From: Acidobacteriota bacterium
Lineage (GTDB): Bacteria; Acidobacteriota; Polarisedimenticolia; JBFMGF01
Direction: 5' to 3'
Assembly: GCA_040752675.1 (NCBI GenBank)
Contig: JBFMGF010000117.1
Coordinates: 1 to 58,643, forward strand
DNA: 58,643 bases
Of this stretch, positions 41,819 to 50,780 are shown one piece after another (position 1 is the stretch's first letter; the number at the start of each line of letters is the position of its first letter). The translations under genes and the position numbers were made by a program. The notes below the pieces were generated by a model. It made no database searches, was not told the DNA's origin, and worked only from the letters and a program-made list of their open reading frames with translations.

Positions 41819-43783
41819 ATGAAGACAGAGGCTCTTAAACATAGAATTGCAAGCCTGCTTTATGTCATGCTTTTAACCATTTCGCCTTCTCTAACGCCTG
41901 GAGCAGAGTTCCGCAAGAACATAAGGCTGGATCTAAGCTACCCGAGCCAGGAGCTGTACAGAGACGCTTTTCAATATTCAGTCCCGGTTGTTCAATGGTC
42001 GGAGTGGTCCCCTTATGCGTTTGCGAAGGCGCGGGCTCTTGATAAACCGATCCTGCTCAATATCGGCGTGAGGTGGGACAAGAACTGCTACGACATGGAT
42101 GCCGAGACCTTTTCAGATCCCTCTGTTGCATGGTTGATCAATAATCACTTCGTTCCGATTCGTGTCGACGGTGACAAGAGACCGGATATCAAAAAGGCCT
42201 ATGGTGCAAAGATCTGGCCTTCGATATTCTTTCTTCTTCCCGACGGAAGACCTATGATATGGCAGGAAGAAGAAGGCGGCAAATATCCGATGGCACTTGG
42301 TTTTGTCTATCCCAATACAATGAAGGATCTGATTCTTTCAGCGTTCAAATATTACAAAGGTCATCCCGAGAAAGTTGATGAATTAGCCAGCGCACAGATG
42401 AAAACCGAAGAAAATGCGTTGGATCTCAAGGAGGGACCACTGGATCAAGGAATTCCGGAGAGGATACTTTCTTCATTGAAGGCCAATTTCGATCTGCAGA
42501 ACGGTGGATTCGGCAAAGAACCGAAATTCCCAATTCCTTCAGCTTTGGAATTTGCAGTTCATATGTACTCCCTCGAACAGAATCCTGCGGTACTGGAAAT
42601 CTGTTCCAGGACTCTCAAAGCTATCATGAATTCGGAGATGAACGATAGGTTGGAAGGAGGGATCTTCCGATATGCTAACAGGGCAGACTGGTCTGATCCT
42701 GCCCGGGAAAAATTGCTGGATAGAAACGCTTCTCTTCTTGACAATTTACTGGATCTCTTCATGTTAACCGGTGATGCAGAAATCAAAAATGAGGCACTCT
42801 CCATTCTGAACTATATTGATAAAACGCTGCTTGACAGTGGAGGAGCATTTCTGGCCGGGCAGTATGCCGATTTTGCATTTGCAGATGGATACTATGCATC
42901 CGCGCCGGAGGAGAAGAAATTCTTGATTCGTCCCCCCATCGATCGTAGGATCTTTTGTAACAGAAGTGCAATAGCTGCATCGTCCTTCCTGAAAGCATCT
43001 ATCATAATGAATGACCAGGCTTGGTTTGAAAAGGGAAGAAAGGCGGTCGATTTTCTCCTGGAGGAGTTTTACAGTCCCGGCCGAGGAGTTTTTCATTTCT
43101 ACGAGAAGGGGAGAAAGGATCTTATTGGTATTCTGGAAGATAACGCGCAGTTCTGCATGACACTTTTCGATCTCTATCAGATAAGCGGAGAGGAACTCTA
43201 TCTTAAAAGTGCGACGGAGATTGCTGATTTCATGATAGACAATTTAAAAGATGTCATGCGGGGAGGGTTCTTTGATTATATGCAAGATCAGGGTGCCCCG
43301 GGGAAACTGAAGCTGCCCATGAAATCTATCGACGATAATGCCTTAGCAGCAAGAGCCCTGATAAGGATTTATCATACAACAGGAAGAGATAAATATTTGC
43401 GGGAAGCGGTCAAGAGTCTGGAGCTCTTTTCGACGAGCTATATGAAATACGAAGTCTTTGCTTCATCTTATGGGTTGGCTTGCAGCGAGTACTTTGTTAG
43501 GCCATTGAGGATAATCGTCATCGGGAAGAGCCATGATCAACGGGTAAAAAATCTGATATCTGAAGCAAACAGGATTCCCGAGAAGTGGAAGATAGTCAAA
43601 TTCATTGATGAAGAAAAAGAAGACATCAGCAAAATAGGAATGATTGCAACTTCCACTCCAGTGCTATATTTCATTAAAAGTCCCCTGATCTCTTCTCCTG
43701 TGACCAACCATGAAAGAGTAGCTGCACAGTATGAAAAATTCAAGAAGCGCTTATCATCCGGGCGGGCGAAGATCATGGAATAA
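41819..43783 (+). CDS. Exported DUF255/YyaL-like protein with degenerate thioredoxin motif
   Basis: A 654-residue protein. A signal peptide (about 1-29, cleaved near SLTPGA) is unusual, since most relatives are cytoplasmic. Next is a DUF255 thioredoxin-like domain (VQWSEWSPYAFAKARALDKP to FFLLPDGRPM, about 58-150). Where the family has CHWCH this protein has DKNCY, so only the second cysteine remains, and the GGWP motif is KIWPS. An (alpha/alpha)6-barrel-like region follows (NGGFGKEPKFPIPSALEFAV, LLDNLLDLFMLTGDAEI, DDNALAARALIRIYHTTGRD). The family's function is not settled. It lies alone between operons. Redox activity by a CxxC mechanism is not expected. Confidence 0.8.
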   Translation: MKTEALKHRIASLLYVMLLTISPSLTPGAEFRKNIRLDLSYPSQELYRDAFQYSVPVVQWSEWSPYAFAKARALDKPILLNIGVRWDKNCYDMDAETFSDPSVAWLINNHFVPIRVDGDKRPDIKKAYGAKIWPSIFFLLPDGRPMIWQEEEGGKYPMALGFVYPNTMKDLILSAFKYYKGHPEKVDELASAQMKTEENALDLKEGPLDQGIPERILSSLKANFDLQNGGFGKEPKFPIPSALEFAVHMYSLEQNPAVLEICSRTLKAIMNSEMNDRLEGGIFRYANRADWSDPAREKLLDRNASLLDNLLDLFMLTGDAEIKNEALSILNYIDKTLLDSGGAFLAGQYADFAFADGYYASAPEEKKFLIRPPIDRRIFCNRSAIAASSFLKASIIMNDQAWFEKGRKAVDFLLEEFYSPGRGVFHFYEKGRKDLIGILEDNAQFCMTLFDLYQISGEELYLKSATEIADFMIDNLKDVMRGGFFDYMQDQGAPGKLKLPMKSIDDNALAARALIRIYHTTGRDKYLREAVKSLELFSTSYMKYEVFASSYGLACSEYFVRPLRIIVIGKSHDQRVKNLISEANRIPEKWKIVKFIDEEKEDISKIGMIATSTPVLYFIKSPLISSPVTNHERVAAQYEKFKKRLSSGRAKIME

Positions 43784-43839
43784 GTACTGTGCTTTGACGA
43801 GAAGAACTCCTTCTTACTTTTTAGAATAGAGGAGATGGT

Positions 43840-44700
43840 ATGGAGAAGGCTTCCATCGGTATCATAGGCGGGAGTGGCATCTATTCCATGGAGGATCTGA
43901 AAGATGTAGTGGAAGTAAAGATGGATACGCCATTCGGGGAGCCATCGGATGCCTATGTTGTTGGAACCGTGGAGGGTAGAAGAGTGGCATTCATCGCACG
44001 GCATGGAAGAGGGCACAGGATAATCCCATCGGAGATAAATTTCAGGGCAAACATCTTCGGATTCAAGCTTCTTGGCGTTGAAAGGATCGTTGCAGCAGGC
44101 GCCGTAGGGAGCATGAGGGAGCATATAATTCCGCTCGACATCGTCCTTCCAGATCAGTTCATCGATCGGACCTGCCGGAGACCATCCACCTTCTTCGGCA
44201 ATGGCATCGTGGGACACATCACGTTTGCAGAGCCGATCTGCAGGCACCTGAAAGATTCTCTGAGAGAGGCCTGCCTTCAGGCAGGGGCAAGGATCCACAA
44301 TGGCGGCGTCTACCTCTGCATGGAAGGTCCGCAGTTCTCAACGAAGGCAGAATCGCTTGTCTACAGGAGCTGGGGCGTGGATGTCATCGGCATGACAAAC
44401 CTTCAGGAAGCAAAACTGGCAAGAGAGGCAGAGATCTGCTTCGCCACTATGGCTCTTGTAACTGATTATGACTGCTGGCACGAGAGCGAAGAATCGGTGA
44501 CTATAGATGCAGTCCTGCAGAATCTGAAGAAGAATTCGATGATGGCGAAGGAGATCGTCAAGAGATTGATGAGAGTTCTGCCTGAAAAGAGGGAATGTGG
44601 ATGCTCCTCCGCGTTAAAGGACGCCATCATCACGGACCGCTCCATGATCCCGGAAGAGTTGAAAAGAAGACTATTTCCCCTCATAGGAAAATATATTTAG
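43840..44700 (+). CDS. mtnP: 5'-methylthioadenosine phosphorylase / purine nucleoside phosphorylase family
   Basis: A 286-residue trimeric-type nucleoside phosphorylase. It begins IGIIGGSGIYSMEDLKD and continues with ARHGRGHRIIPSEINFRANI (phosphate and ribose contacts), VYLCMEGPQFSTKAESLVYR, VIGMTNLQEAKLAREAEIC (substrate pocket) and LVTDYDCWH. The MTNLQEAKLA and DYDCW residues are typical of MTA phosphorylase, which splits the polyamine by-product 5'-methylthioadenosine into adenine and methylthioribose-1-phosphate. ATG 43840 follows GAGGAGA. The next gene begins on the following base. Confidence 0.9.
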   Translation: MEKASIGIIGGSGIYSMEDLKDVVEVKMDTPFGEPSDAYVVGTVEGRRVAFIARHGRGHRIIPSEINFRANIFGFKLLGVERIVAAGAVGSMREHIIPLDIVLPDQFIDRTCRRPSTFFGNGIVGHITFAEPICRHLKDSLREACLQAGARIHNGGVYLCMEGPQFSTKAESLVYRSWGVDVIGMTNLQEAKLAREAEICFATMALVTDYDCWHESEESVTIDAVLQNLKKNSMMAKEIVKRLMRVLPEKRECGCSSALKDAIITDRSMIPEELKRRLFPLIGKYI

Positions 44701-45600
44701 ATGAAAATACTGGTAGTCGGCTCCATAGCCTACGACACGGTGCGGACACCATCGGGCTTCCGAAGCAAAATTCTTGGTGGCTCCGCGACCTATTTCTCCG
44801 TTTCTGCCAGCTTCTTCAGCAGTGTAGGGATCGTGGCCGTCGTCGGCTCCGATTTCAACATGAGCAATCTGCGCCTTCTGAAAGAAAGAGGGGTGGATTG
44901 CTCAGGCATAGGAAAAGCCGGGGGAAAGACATTCCATTGGGAAGGGGAGTACGGTGCCGATCTTAATGTCGCCGTAACAAAGAGAACCGAGCTCAACGTT
45001 TTCAAGAAGTTCGATCCCGTGCTCCCAGAAAGGTTCATGAAAAGTCCCGTCGTCTTCCTCGCCAACATTGACCCGGACCTGCAGTGGAAGGTCCTCCAGC
45101 AGACCAAGAGTCCACGTCTCGTTGTTTGTGACACCATGAATTTCTGGATCGAGAACAAGCTTTCCTCTCTCAGGAAGGTCATAGGGAAGGTGGACATTCT
45201 CCTCCTTAATGAAGGGGAGGCGAAACAGTTGACGGGTCAGGCACATCTCGTCAAGGCTATCAGAAAGATTTCCACAATGGGGCCGCATACAGTCGTTGTC
45301 AAGAGGGGAGAGTATGGCGCCATGATGATCCATAAAGGGAAGCTCTTTGTGGTTCCAGCTTTTCTGGTGGAAAGGGTCATTGATCCCACTGGGGCCGGTG
45401 ATTCCTTTGCAGGAGGATTCGTCGGCTATCTCTCGACGAAAAGAAATATCACAGAATTGACTCTCCGCCAGGCCATCATACACGGTAGCATCATGGCATC
45501 CTTCGACGTGCAAAATTTCAGTCTCGATTCATTCAGGAATCTCGCTTTCCGGGACATCAAAGAACGATACCGCCAATTCAAGAAAATGACCTGCTTTTAG
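44701..45600 (+). CDS. PfkB/ribokinase-family kinase
   Basis: A 299-residue sugar or nucleoside kinase of the PfkB family. KILVVGSIAYDTVRTPSG starts the fold, GGSATYFSVSASFFSSVGIV contains the GG hinge, and the C-terminal signature DPTGAGDSFAGGFVGYLS carries the catalytic Asp and anion hole. It is directly joined to the MTA phosphorylase gene (ATG right after its stop), so the substrate is likely a nucleoside or sugar from SAM by-product salvage, adenosine being a candidate. Substrate specificity cannot be read from the motifs alone. Confidence 0.85.
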   Translation: MKILVVGSIAYDTVRTPSGFRSKILGGSATYFSVSASFFSSVGIVAVVGSDFNMSNLRLLKERGVDCSGIGKAGGKTFHWEGEYGADLNVAVTKRTELNVFKKFDPVLPERFMKSPVVFLANIDPDLQWKVLQQTKSPRLVVCDTMNFWIENKLSSLRKVIGKVDILLLNEGEAKQLTGQAHLVKAIRKISTMGPHTVVVKRGEYGAMMIHKGKLFVVPAFLVERVIDPTGAGDSFAGGFVGYLSTKRNITELTLRQAIIHGSIMASFDVQNFSLDSFRNLAFRDIKERYRQFKKMTCF

Positions 45601-45669
45601 AAGTATTGTGTCTCTCATTTCTTGTGCCGCGACCAAGCTTTCCTTTCGATTTGTGACTCAATGCTCATG

Positions 45670-45698
45670 TTGACTTTGGTAGACATCCTCTCTATACT
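45670..45698 (+). promoter_or_regulatory. Promoter of the ribH-nusB-leuS cluster
   Basis: TTGACT (45670-45675) and TATACT (45693-45698) are 17 bp apart. The ~30-nt leader ends in a perfect AGGAGG (45725-45730) before the ribH ATG. No FMN riboswitch fits in this space. Confidence 0.6.
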
Positions 45699-45735
45699 GA
45701 ATTAAAATAAATCCCAGTTTTTACAGGAGGAAACG

Positions 45736-46206
45736 ATGCCTAAGGTCATTCAGGGAAACCTCGATGCCAAGAATCTGAGGTTTGGCATCATCGTAAGCCG
45801 TTTTAATGAGTTTGTTTCTGAGAGGCTGCTGGAAGGGGCTCTCGACTGCCTCGAGAGGCATGGAGCGGAGGAGAAGAATATCTCGATCTTCAAAGTTCCC
45901 GGTTGCTTTGAGATCCCTCTCTTTGCAAAGAGGATCGCAGATACAAAGAAGCACGATGCGATCATCTGTCTGGGTGTCCTGATCCGAGGGGAGACGCCGC
46001 ATTTCGATTTCTTGAGTGCTGAAGTGACTAAAGGAATTGCTTCGGTGGGGATGGAGACAGGAATGCCGGTCATTTTTGGCGTGCTTACTTCTGAGAATCT
46101 CGATCAGGCAATAGAGAGGGCGGGCGCCAAATCCGGGAACAAGGGATGGATGACAGCACTGTCCGCAATTGAAATGGCCAATCTCTATCGTGCCGCGAAG
46201 GCTTAG
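45736..46206 (+). CDS. ribH: 6,7-dimethyl-8-ribityllumazine synthase
   Basis: A 156-residue enzyme for the penultimate step of riboflavin synthesis, condensing 3,4-dihydroxy-2-butanone 4-phosphate with the aminouracil. Motifs: [36 protein letters not shown], and [20 protein letters not shown] with catalytic His in [28 protein letters not shown] is the C-terminal signature. Length equals the family norm. It is followed 3 bp later by nusB, a common ribH-nusB pairing. Confidence 0.96.
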   Translation: MPKVIQGNLDAKNLRFGIIVSRFNEFVSERLLEGALDCLERHGAEEKNISIFKVPGCFEIPLFAKRIADTKKHDAIICLGVLIRGETPHFDFLSAEVTKGIASVGMETGMPVIFGVLTSENLDQAIERAGAKSGNKGWMTALSAIEMANLYRAAKA

Positions 46207-46209
46207 GCC

Positions 46210-46662
46210 ATGGGGTTCAGAAGAAAAGGGAGGGAGTACGCTCTTCAGATACTTTTTCAGATCGACGTCTCAGGACATAGCATTGAAGACATTTTTCCTT
46301 TCTTCTGGAAAGATAAGAATGATCTTCAAGATGTTAGAGACTTTACGGAGAGAATAGTTCACGGCGTAAGAGAAGATCTCCAGCAGATAGACAACATCAT
46401 TGCAGCAAATGCCGAACACTGGAGATTGAACAGGATGGCCATTGTGGACCGGAATATCTTGAGGATGGCCATCTATGAGTTTCTGTTCGAGTTGCAGACC
46501 CCGCTCATTGTCATCATCGACGAAGCGATCGAGGTGGCGAAGAAATTCGGGAGCGAAGAATCGGGGTCTTTCGTCAACGGCATCCTCGATGCGGTGAAAA
46601 AGAAGATCGAAAATGGTATCATCGCATCGAAACGAACGCCCGTCGATTCCAGACAGGAGTGA
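46210..46662 (+). CDS. nusB: Transcription antitermination factor NusB
   Basis: A 150-residue all-helical protein that binds rRNA boxA with NusE (S10). It shows GFRRKGREYALQILFQIDVS at the N-terminus, IIAANAEHWRLNRMAIVDRN followed by ILRMAIYEFLF, and EAIEVAKKFGSEESGSFVNG, which are the conserved NusB core elements. It is translated right after ribH. Confidence 0.95.
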   Translation: MGFRRKGREYALQILFQIDVSGHSIEDIFPFFWKDKNDLQDVRDFTERIVHGVREDLQQIDNIIAANAEHWRLNRMAIVDRNILRMAIYEFLFELQTPLIVIIDEAIEVAKKFGSEESGSFVNGILDAVKKKIENGIIASKRTPVDSRQE

Positions 46663-46718
46663 ATGATTCCGCGGCTGAGGCGGGTCTCATGCAGATGGGT
46701 CTTTCCCATTCCATGAGA
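46663..46718 (+). promoter_or_regulatory. Structured leader before leuS, with possible short leader peptide
   Basis: TCTCATG (46685-46691) pairs with CATGAGA (46712-46718) and ATGGG (46695-46699) with CCCAT (46705-46709), forming a two-part hairpin with loop TCTTT. T-rich sequence follows (46722-46733). A 17-codon frame (ATG 46663, stop at 46714-46716), preceded by AGGAG, reads into the hairpin and encodes MIPRLRRVSCRWVFPIP. It may be a terminator or attenuator between nusB and leuS. No T-box features are seen. Confidence 0.35.
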
Positions 46719-46747
46719 TGATGTTTCTTTTATCTTGAGCGGTGAAA

Positions 46748-49234
46748 ATGAAGGAACAATACGAATTTCAAGAACTAGAGATCAAGTGGCAGAAACGCTG
46801 GGAAGATGAGAAGATTTTCAAGGTCTCCGAAACTCCTGGAAAGAAGGAATTCTACTGCCTCGAGATGCTTCCGTATCCTTCGGGAAGGATTCACATGGGG
46901 CATGTAAGAAACTACTCCATTGGCGATGCGATGGCGCGGTTCAAGATGATGCAGGGATACAATGTCCTCCATCCCATGGGATGGGATGCTCTCGGGATGC
47001 CGGCGGAGAATGCCGCCATCAAGCACAAGACGCATCCGAAGTCCTGGACGCTGAACAACATCGATCACATGAGAAAGCAGATAAAGAGACTTGGTTTCGG
47101 GTATGACTGGAGCCGTGAAGTGACAACCTGCCTCCCGGAATATTACCGATGGAACCAGTGGTTCTTCCTGAAGCTGCTGGAGAGAGGGTTAGCATACAGG
47201 GGAAGGAGGGCGGTGAACTGGTGCAAGTCCTGTCAGACCGTCCTGGCCAATGAGCAGGTGGAGGATGGAGGATGCTGGCGGTGCGGCCGTTCAGTGACGA
47301 AGAGAGAGTTCAATCAATGGTTTCTGAAGATCACCCATTATGCGGAAGAACTTCTCCAGGAGCTTGACCATCTGCAGAGCTGGCCGGAGCGGGTTATCAC
47401 GATGCAGCAGAACTGGATAGGAAGAAGTGAAGGCTCCAGTGTCTCTTTCCAGGTTGAGGGATTGGATAAGAAGATAGACATCTTCACAACCAGGATCGAT
47501 ACAATCTTTGGTTCTACCTTTCTCGTCATGGCTGCTGAGCATCCTGACCTGAAGGTTATCTCCCGTGGGTTGCCTGCTGAACAGCGTGTTCAAGAATTCG
47601 TTACGCAGCAACTGCGGAAGAGTTTAGTCGACAGGTTCTCGGAAGAGGTGGAGAAAGTGGGTGTCTTCACTGGACGATATGCGATTAATCCTTTCAATGG
47701 AGAACGGATCCCGATCTGGGTCGCCAATTTCGTTCTGATGGAATACGGAACAGGAGCCGTCATGTCGGTTCCCGCTCATGACCAGAGGGATTTCGATTTT
47801 GCAAAGAAGTACGGGATGGAGATCAGGCAGGTCATCAGGCCTGAATCTGAAGATCAAATCGACATCCCGATGAAACGGGCATTCATCGAGGATGGAATCC
47901 TCATCAATTCAGGATCGTTCAGCGGGTTGAGAAGCGATGAAGCACGCGGGAAGATGACCCGATATGCGAAAGAGAACGGTTTTGGAAATTTTGAGGTCAG
48001 TTACAGGTTAAAGGACTGGGGGATCTCACGTCAGCGGTACTGGGGAACGCCGATCCCAGTGATCTACTGCCAGGATTGTGGGATCGTTCCCGTTCCCGAA
48101 AATGAGCTTCCAGTCATCCTTCCCGATCAGGTCGTCATAGAAGGTTATGGTTCTTCTCCTCTTGAAAGAGCCCCTGGTTTCCTGAATGTGAAATGTCCAA
48201 AATGCGAGAAAGCCGCAAAGAGAGAGACAGATACCATGGATACCTTCATCGATTCATCCTGGTACTTCTACCGCTACTGCGATCCTCTCAATCAGAATGC
48301 CCCTTTTTCCAGGGACGTCGCGGATTACTGGTTCCCGATCGATCTCTACATCGGAGGGATCGAACATGCAACAATGCATCTCATCTACTGTCGTTTCTTT
48401 GCAAAGTTCATGAGGGACATAGGGCTGATCAGGTATGGCGAGCCTGTTCAGAAGCTGTTCACTCAGGGAATGGTCATCCGCTTCGGGCAGAAGATGTCCA
48501 AGAGCAAGGGGAACGAGGTGACACCCGACGAGATGATAGAAAGATACGGTGCCGATACAACCAGACTCTTCTCACTCTTTGCATCTCCGCCGGAACGGGA
48601 TCTGGAATGGAGTGATCAGGGTGTCGAAGGCTCTTTCCGCTTCCTATCCAGAGTCTGGAGGCTTCTGTACAAATTTGAAAAACGGCTGAAGGATGTGAAT
48701 ATCGACTTTTCCGGAATAGAAGCAGGAGATAATGCGTTGAAGCTCAGGAGGAAGACGCATCAGACTATCTTCAAAGTCACCGGCGATATCGACAGGAGGA
48801 TGCATTTCAACACGGCTATCGCGGCTATCATGGAGCTCGTCAACGAACTATACCTCTTCTATGAGAGAGAGGGTTTTTCCATGGTGGAGTTAATGGCGAT
48901 CAAGGAATCTCTTCAGGCCATTTCGCTGTTACTCGTCCCCTTTGCCCCGCATTTTGCGGAGGAGATGAGAGAGAGCCTTGGAGGGAAGGGCCTGGCTAAC
49001 GGGCAGAGCTGGCCTGTAGCGGATGAAAGACTCCTTGAGGAAGAGAGTGTCCTGATCGTCATCCAGGTCAATGGAAAGTTAAGAGGAAAGATCGTCGCCC
49101 CCAGAGGATCATCCGCGGAATATGTATTCACGCGGGCCCAGGAGGATGACAGGATCCGGCTCTTCCTGGCAGGCAAGAGCATAGTCAAGAAGATCTATAT
49201 TCCGGATAAGTTATTCAATATAGTCGTCCGGTGA
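46748..49234 (+). CDS. leuS: Leucyl-tRNA synthetase
   Basis: An 828-residue class I synthetase that charges tRNA-Leu. The HIGH motif is PYPSGRIHMGHVRNYSIGD (about 41-59). A zinc-binding knuckle (CKSCQTVLANEQVEDGGCWR) and a CP1 editing domain (about 220-420, TTRIDTIFGSTFLVMAAEHP) follow. KMSKS is in FGQKMSKSKGNEVTPDEM (about 578-595), then the anticodon domain and C-terminal extension (VQVNGKLRGKI type). ATG 46748 or GTG 46742 could start it; neither has a strong Shine-Dalgarno site. It follows a structured leader. Confidence 0.96.
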   Translation: MKEQYEFQELEIKWQKRWEDEKIFKVSETPGKKEFYCLEMLPYPSGRIHMGHVRNYSIGDAMARFKMMQGYNVLHPMGWDALGMPAENAAIKHKTHPKSWTLNNIDHMRKQIKRLGFGYDWSREVTTCLPEYYRWNQWFFLKLLERGLAYRGRRAVNWCKSCQTVLANEQVEDGGCWRCGRSVTKREFNQWFLKITHYAEELLQELDHLQSWPERVITMQQNWIGRSEGSSVSFQVEGLDKKIDIFTTRIDTIFGSTFLVMAAEHPDLKVISRGLPAEQRVQEFVTQQLRKSLVDRFSEEVEKVGVFTGRYAINPFNGERIPIWVANFVLMEYGTGAVMSVPAHDQRDFDFAKKYGMEIRQVIRPESEDQIDIPMKRAFIEDGILINSGSFSGLRSDEARGKMTRYAKENGFGNFEVSYRLKDWGISRQRYWGTPIPVIYCQDCGIVPVPENELPVILPDQVVIEGYGSSPLERAPGFLNVKCPKCEKAAKRETDTMDTFIDSSWYFYRYCDPLNQNAPFSRDVADYWFPIDLYIGGIEHATMHLIYCRFFAKFMRDIGLIRYGEPVQKLFTQGMVIRFGQKMSKSKGNEVTPDEMIERYGADTTRLFSLFASPPERDLEWSDQGVEGSFRFLSRVWRLLYKFEKRLKDVNIDFSGIEAGDNALKLRRKTHQTIFKVTGDIDRRMHFNTAIAAIMELVNELYLFYEREGFSMVELMAIKESLQAISLLLVPFAPHFAEEMRESLGGKGLANGQSWPVADERLLEEESVLIVIQVNGKLRGKIVAPRGSSAEYVFTRAQEDDRIRLFLAGKSIVKKIYIPDKLFNIVVR

Positions 49235-49244
49235 GGAAACACAA

Positions 49245-49754
49245 ATGAAAAGATTGATATCCATCGTTTCGCTTCTGCTTTTGACATCCTGCGGCTACCG
49301 CCTTGCAGGGCAAAACATTTTCCTCCCACCGAATATCAAAAGGATTGCCGTCATCCCTTTCGTCAATGAGACGAAAAGATCTGAAATAGAACAGAGGATC
49401 ACCGAGAGCATTACGAAGGAACTGACCAAGAGGGGAAAATACAGAGTGATCTCCAGCAGGGAGAACTCGGATGCATTTCTGGAGGGTGCAATTTCTTCTT
49501 TTTCAACGAACCCGATCCAGTTTAATCCGGAAGGGCGAGCAACAGTAGTTGAAGTAAGCATCTCCGTGAGGGCTAAGCTAACGGATAGTGCTGACGGAAA
49601 TGTCATCTGGAACCAGGAGCATTTCCTCTACCGCGAACAATTTGATATTCCAGAAAGCGAGATAGACTTCTTTGACCAAGAGATCGTGGCTATCGAAAGA
49701 ATTGCCGGCAGTTTTGCGCGATCGCTTGTAACATCCCTTCTCGAGGGGTTCTGA
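49245..49754 (+). CDS. lptE: LPS-assembly lipoprotein LptE-like
   Basis: A 169-residue outer-membrane lipoprotein. The signal peptide ends in the lipobox SLLLLTSCGYRLAG, with lipidated Cys at residue 16. The family core follows: NIKRIAVIPFVNETKRSEIE, ELTKRGKYRVI and DAFLEGAISSFSTNPIQFNP. LptE plugs the LptD barrel that inserts LPS in the outer membrane, so its presence supports a diderm envelope. It is situated between leuS and holA, the same order as in many diderms. Confidence 0.87.
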   Translation: MKRLISIVSLLLLTSCGYRLAGQNIFLPPNIKRIAVIPFVNETKRSEIEQRITESITKELTKRGKYRVISSRENSDAFLEGAISSFSTNPIQFNPEGRATVVEVSISVRAKLTDSADGNVIWNQEHFLYREQFDIPESEIDFFDQEIVAIERIAGSFARSLVTSLLEGF

Positions 49755-50780
49755 ATGACTGGGATGGTGAAGGAGACGATTTTCTTCTTCCTTGTATGCG
49801 AGGAAGAATATGAGTTGGAAGAACTGATCTCCAAGTTGAAAGAGCAGGCAATGAAGAAGGGATCCAGCCTTGAAACGTACCATCGTGATGAAATCGACCT
49901 TTATGCAGTGCTGGATTCCGCTCTCAACCTTCCAATGTTTTCGGAAGGGAAGCTCATCGTCCTCAGATATCATGGTGAATTCCTTCGCAGCGATTCCCCG
50001 GCTCTAATCGAATATTTTCAAAGAGCCTCTTCCAGAACGACATTCGTCGTAGCCGCGAATTCTCTGAATGTGAAGGGATCAAAGGATGAGGGTACTGGAG
50101 ATGGAGTGAGAGACCTCCTGAAGCTCTTCAAGAAGGGCAGATCGAGCGATTTTCTGGATGGATGCAGCAGAGGAGTCTTTGTAGAAGGGGAAAAGAGAAA
50201 GAAAGGGAGGGGTGAAGAGATCCTCAAATGGCTGAAGGAGGAAATCTTTCGCATAAGTGGTCTGAAGATCAAAAGCGATGCCGCTCAGATGCTGGCGGAG
50301 ATCTGCGGCATGGATCGAATGACCATCGCTCGAGAATGCGAGAAGATATCCAGCTTTAAAACAAAAGGAGGGGAGATTACAATAGAAGATATCAGGAGAA
50401 TCGCGGCGGACAACAGGTTCTTCGATGTCTATGCACTCATCAATCATATCTGTTCAGGAAACAGGATGAAGGCCACGGAGACTCTGAGGAGCCTTCTGAA
50501 CATGGATCAGCCGCAGCCTCTCCTCTTCTGGCATCTTGATAACTTCTTCTCGAAGGCCGCTCTTGTGAAGAGGATGATCTCGGAGGGAGCCGATGAAACA
50601 AAAGCTGCACAAGCAGCCGGTTTCCGATTCTATATTCAGGAGACGCTCAAGAATATCAGATCGATTGACGAGAAAAAGATCCTCAGGATACCGCGGCTCC
50701 TTTTCGAAGCCGAGCGATTGATAAGATCGGGTCTTCCCGAAGAGACCATCCTTGAAAAGCTGATTTGGGATCTATCATGA
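49755..50780 (+). CDS. holA: DNA polymerase III subunit delta
   Basis: A 341-residue clamp-loader subunit that opens the sliding clamp. It shows the typical HolA pattern of a divergent AAA+ fold: VCEEEYELEELISKLKEQ at the N-terminus, LNLPMFSEGKLIVLRYHGEF in domain I, IKSDAAQMLAEICGMDRMTI, and a C-terminal collar with QPQPLLFWHLDNFFSKAALV and SGLPEETILEKLIWDLS. ATG begins at the base after the lptE stop. The order lptE-holA supports the assignment, as low sequence conservation is normal for this subunit. Confidence 0.88.
   Translation: MTGMVKETIFFFLVCEEEYELEELISKLKEQAMKKGSSLETYHRDEIDLYAVLDSALNLPMFSEGKLIVLRYHGEFLRSDSPALIEYFQRASSRTTFVVAANSLNVKGSKDEGTGDGVRDLLKLFKKGRSSDFLDGCSRGVFVEGEKRKKGRGEEILKWLKEEIFRISGLKIKSDAAQMLAEICGMDRMTIARECEKISSFKTKGGEITIEDIRRIAADNRFFDVYALINHICSGNRMKATETLRSLLNMDQPQPLLFWHLDNFFSKAALVKRMISEGADETKAAQAAGFRFYIQETLKNIRSIDEKKILRIPRLLFEAERLIRSGLPEETILEKLIWDLS

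Noticed and set aside
43784-43839. Promoter or terminator before mtnP
   Set aside because: TTGACG and TAGAAT are 22 bp apart, and the AGAAG/CTTCT hairpin has only 5 bp.
43537-44298. 253-codon minus-strand frame spanning two genes
   Set aside because: Overlaps the ends of the DUF255-like gene and mtnP in antisense; no supporting motif or ribosome site.
46663-46747. T-box leader before leuS
   Set aside because: Too short (under 90 nt) and lacks the T-box sequence and specifier stem.
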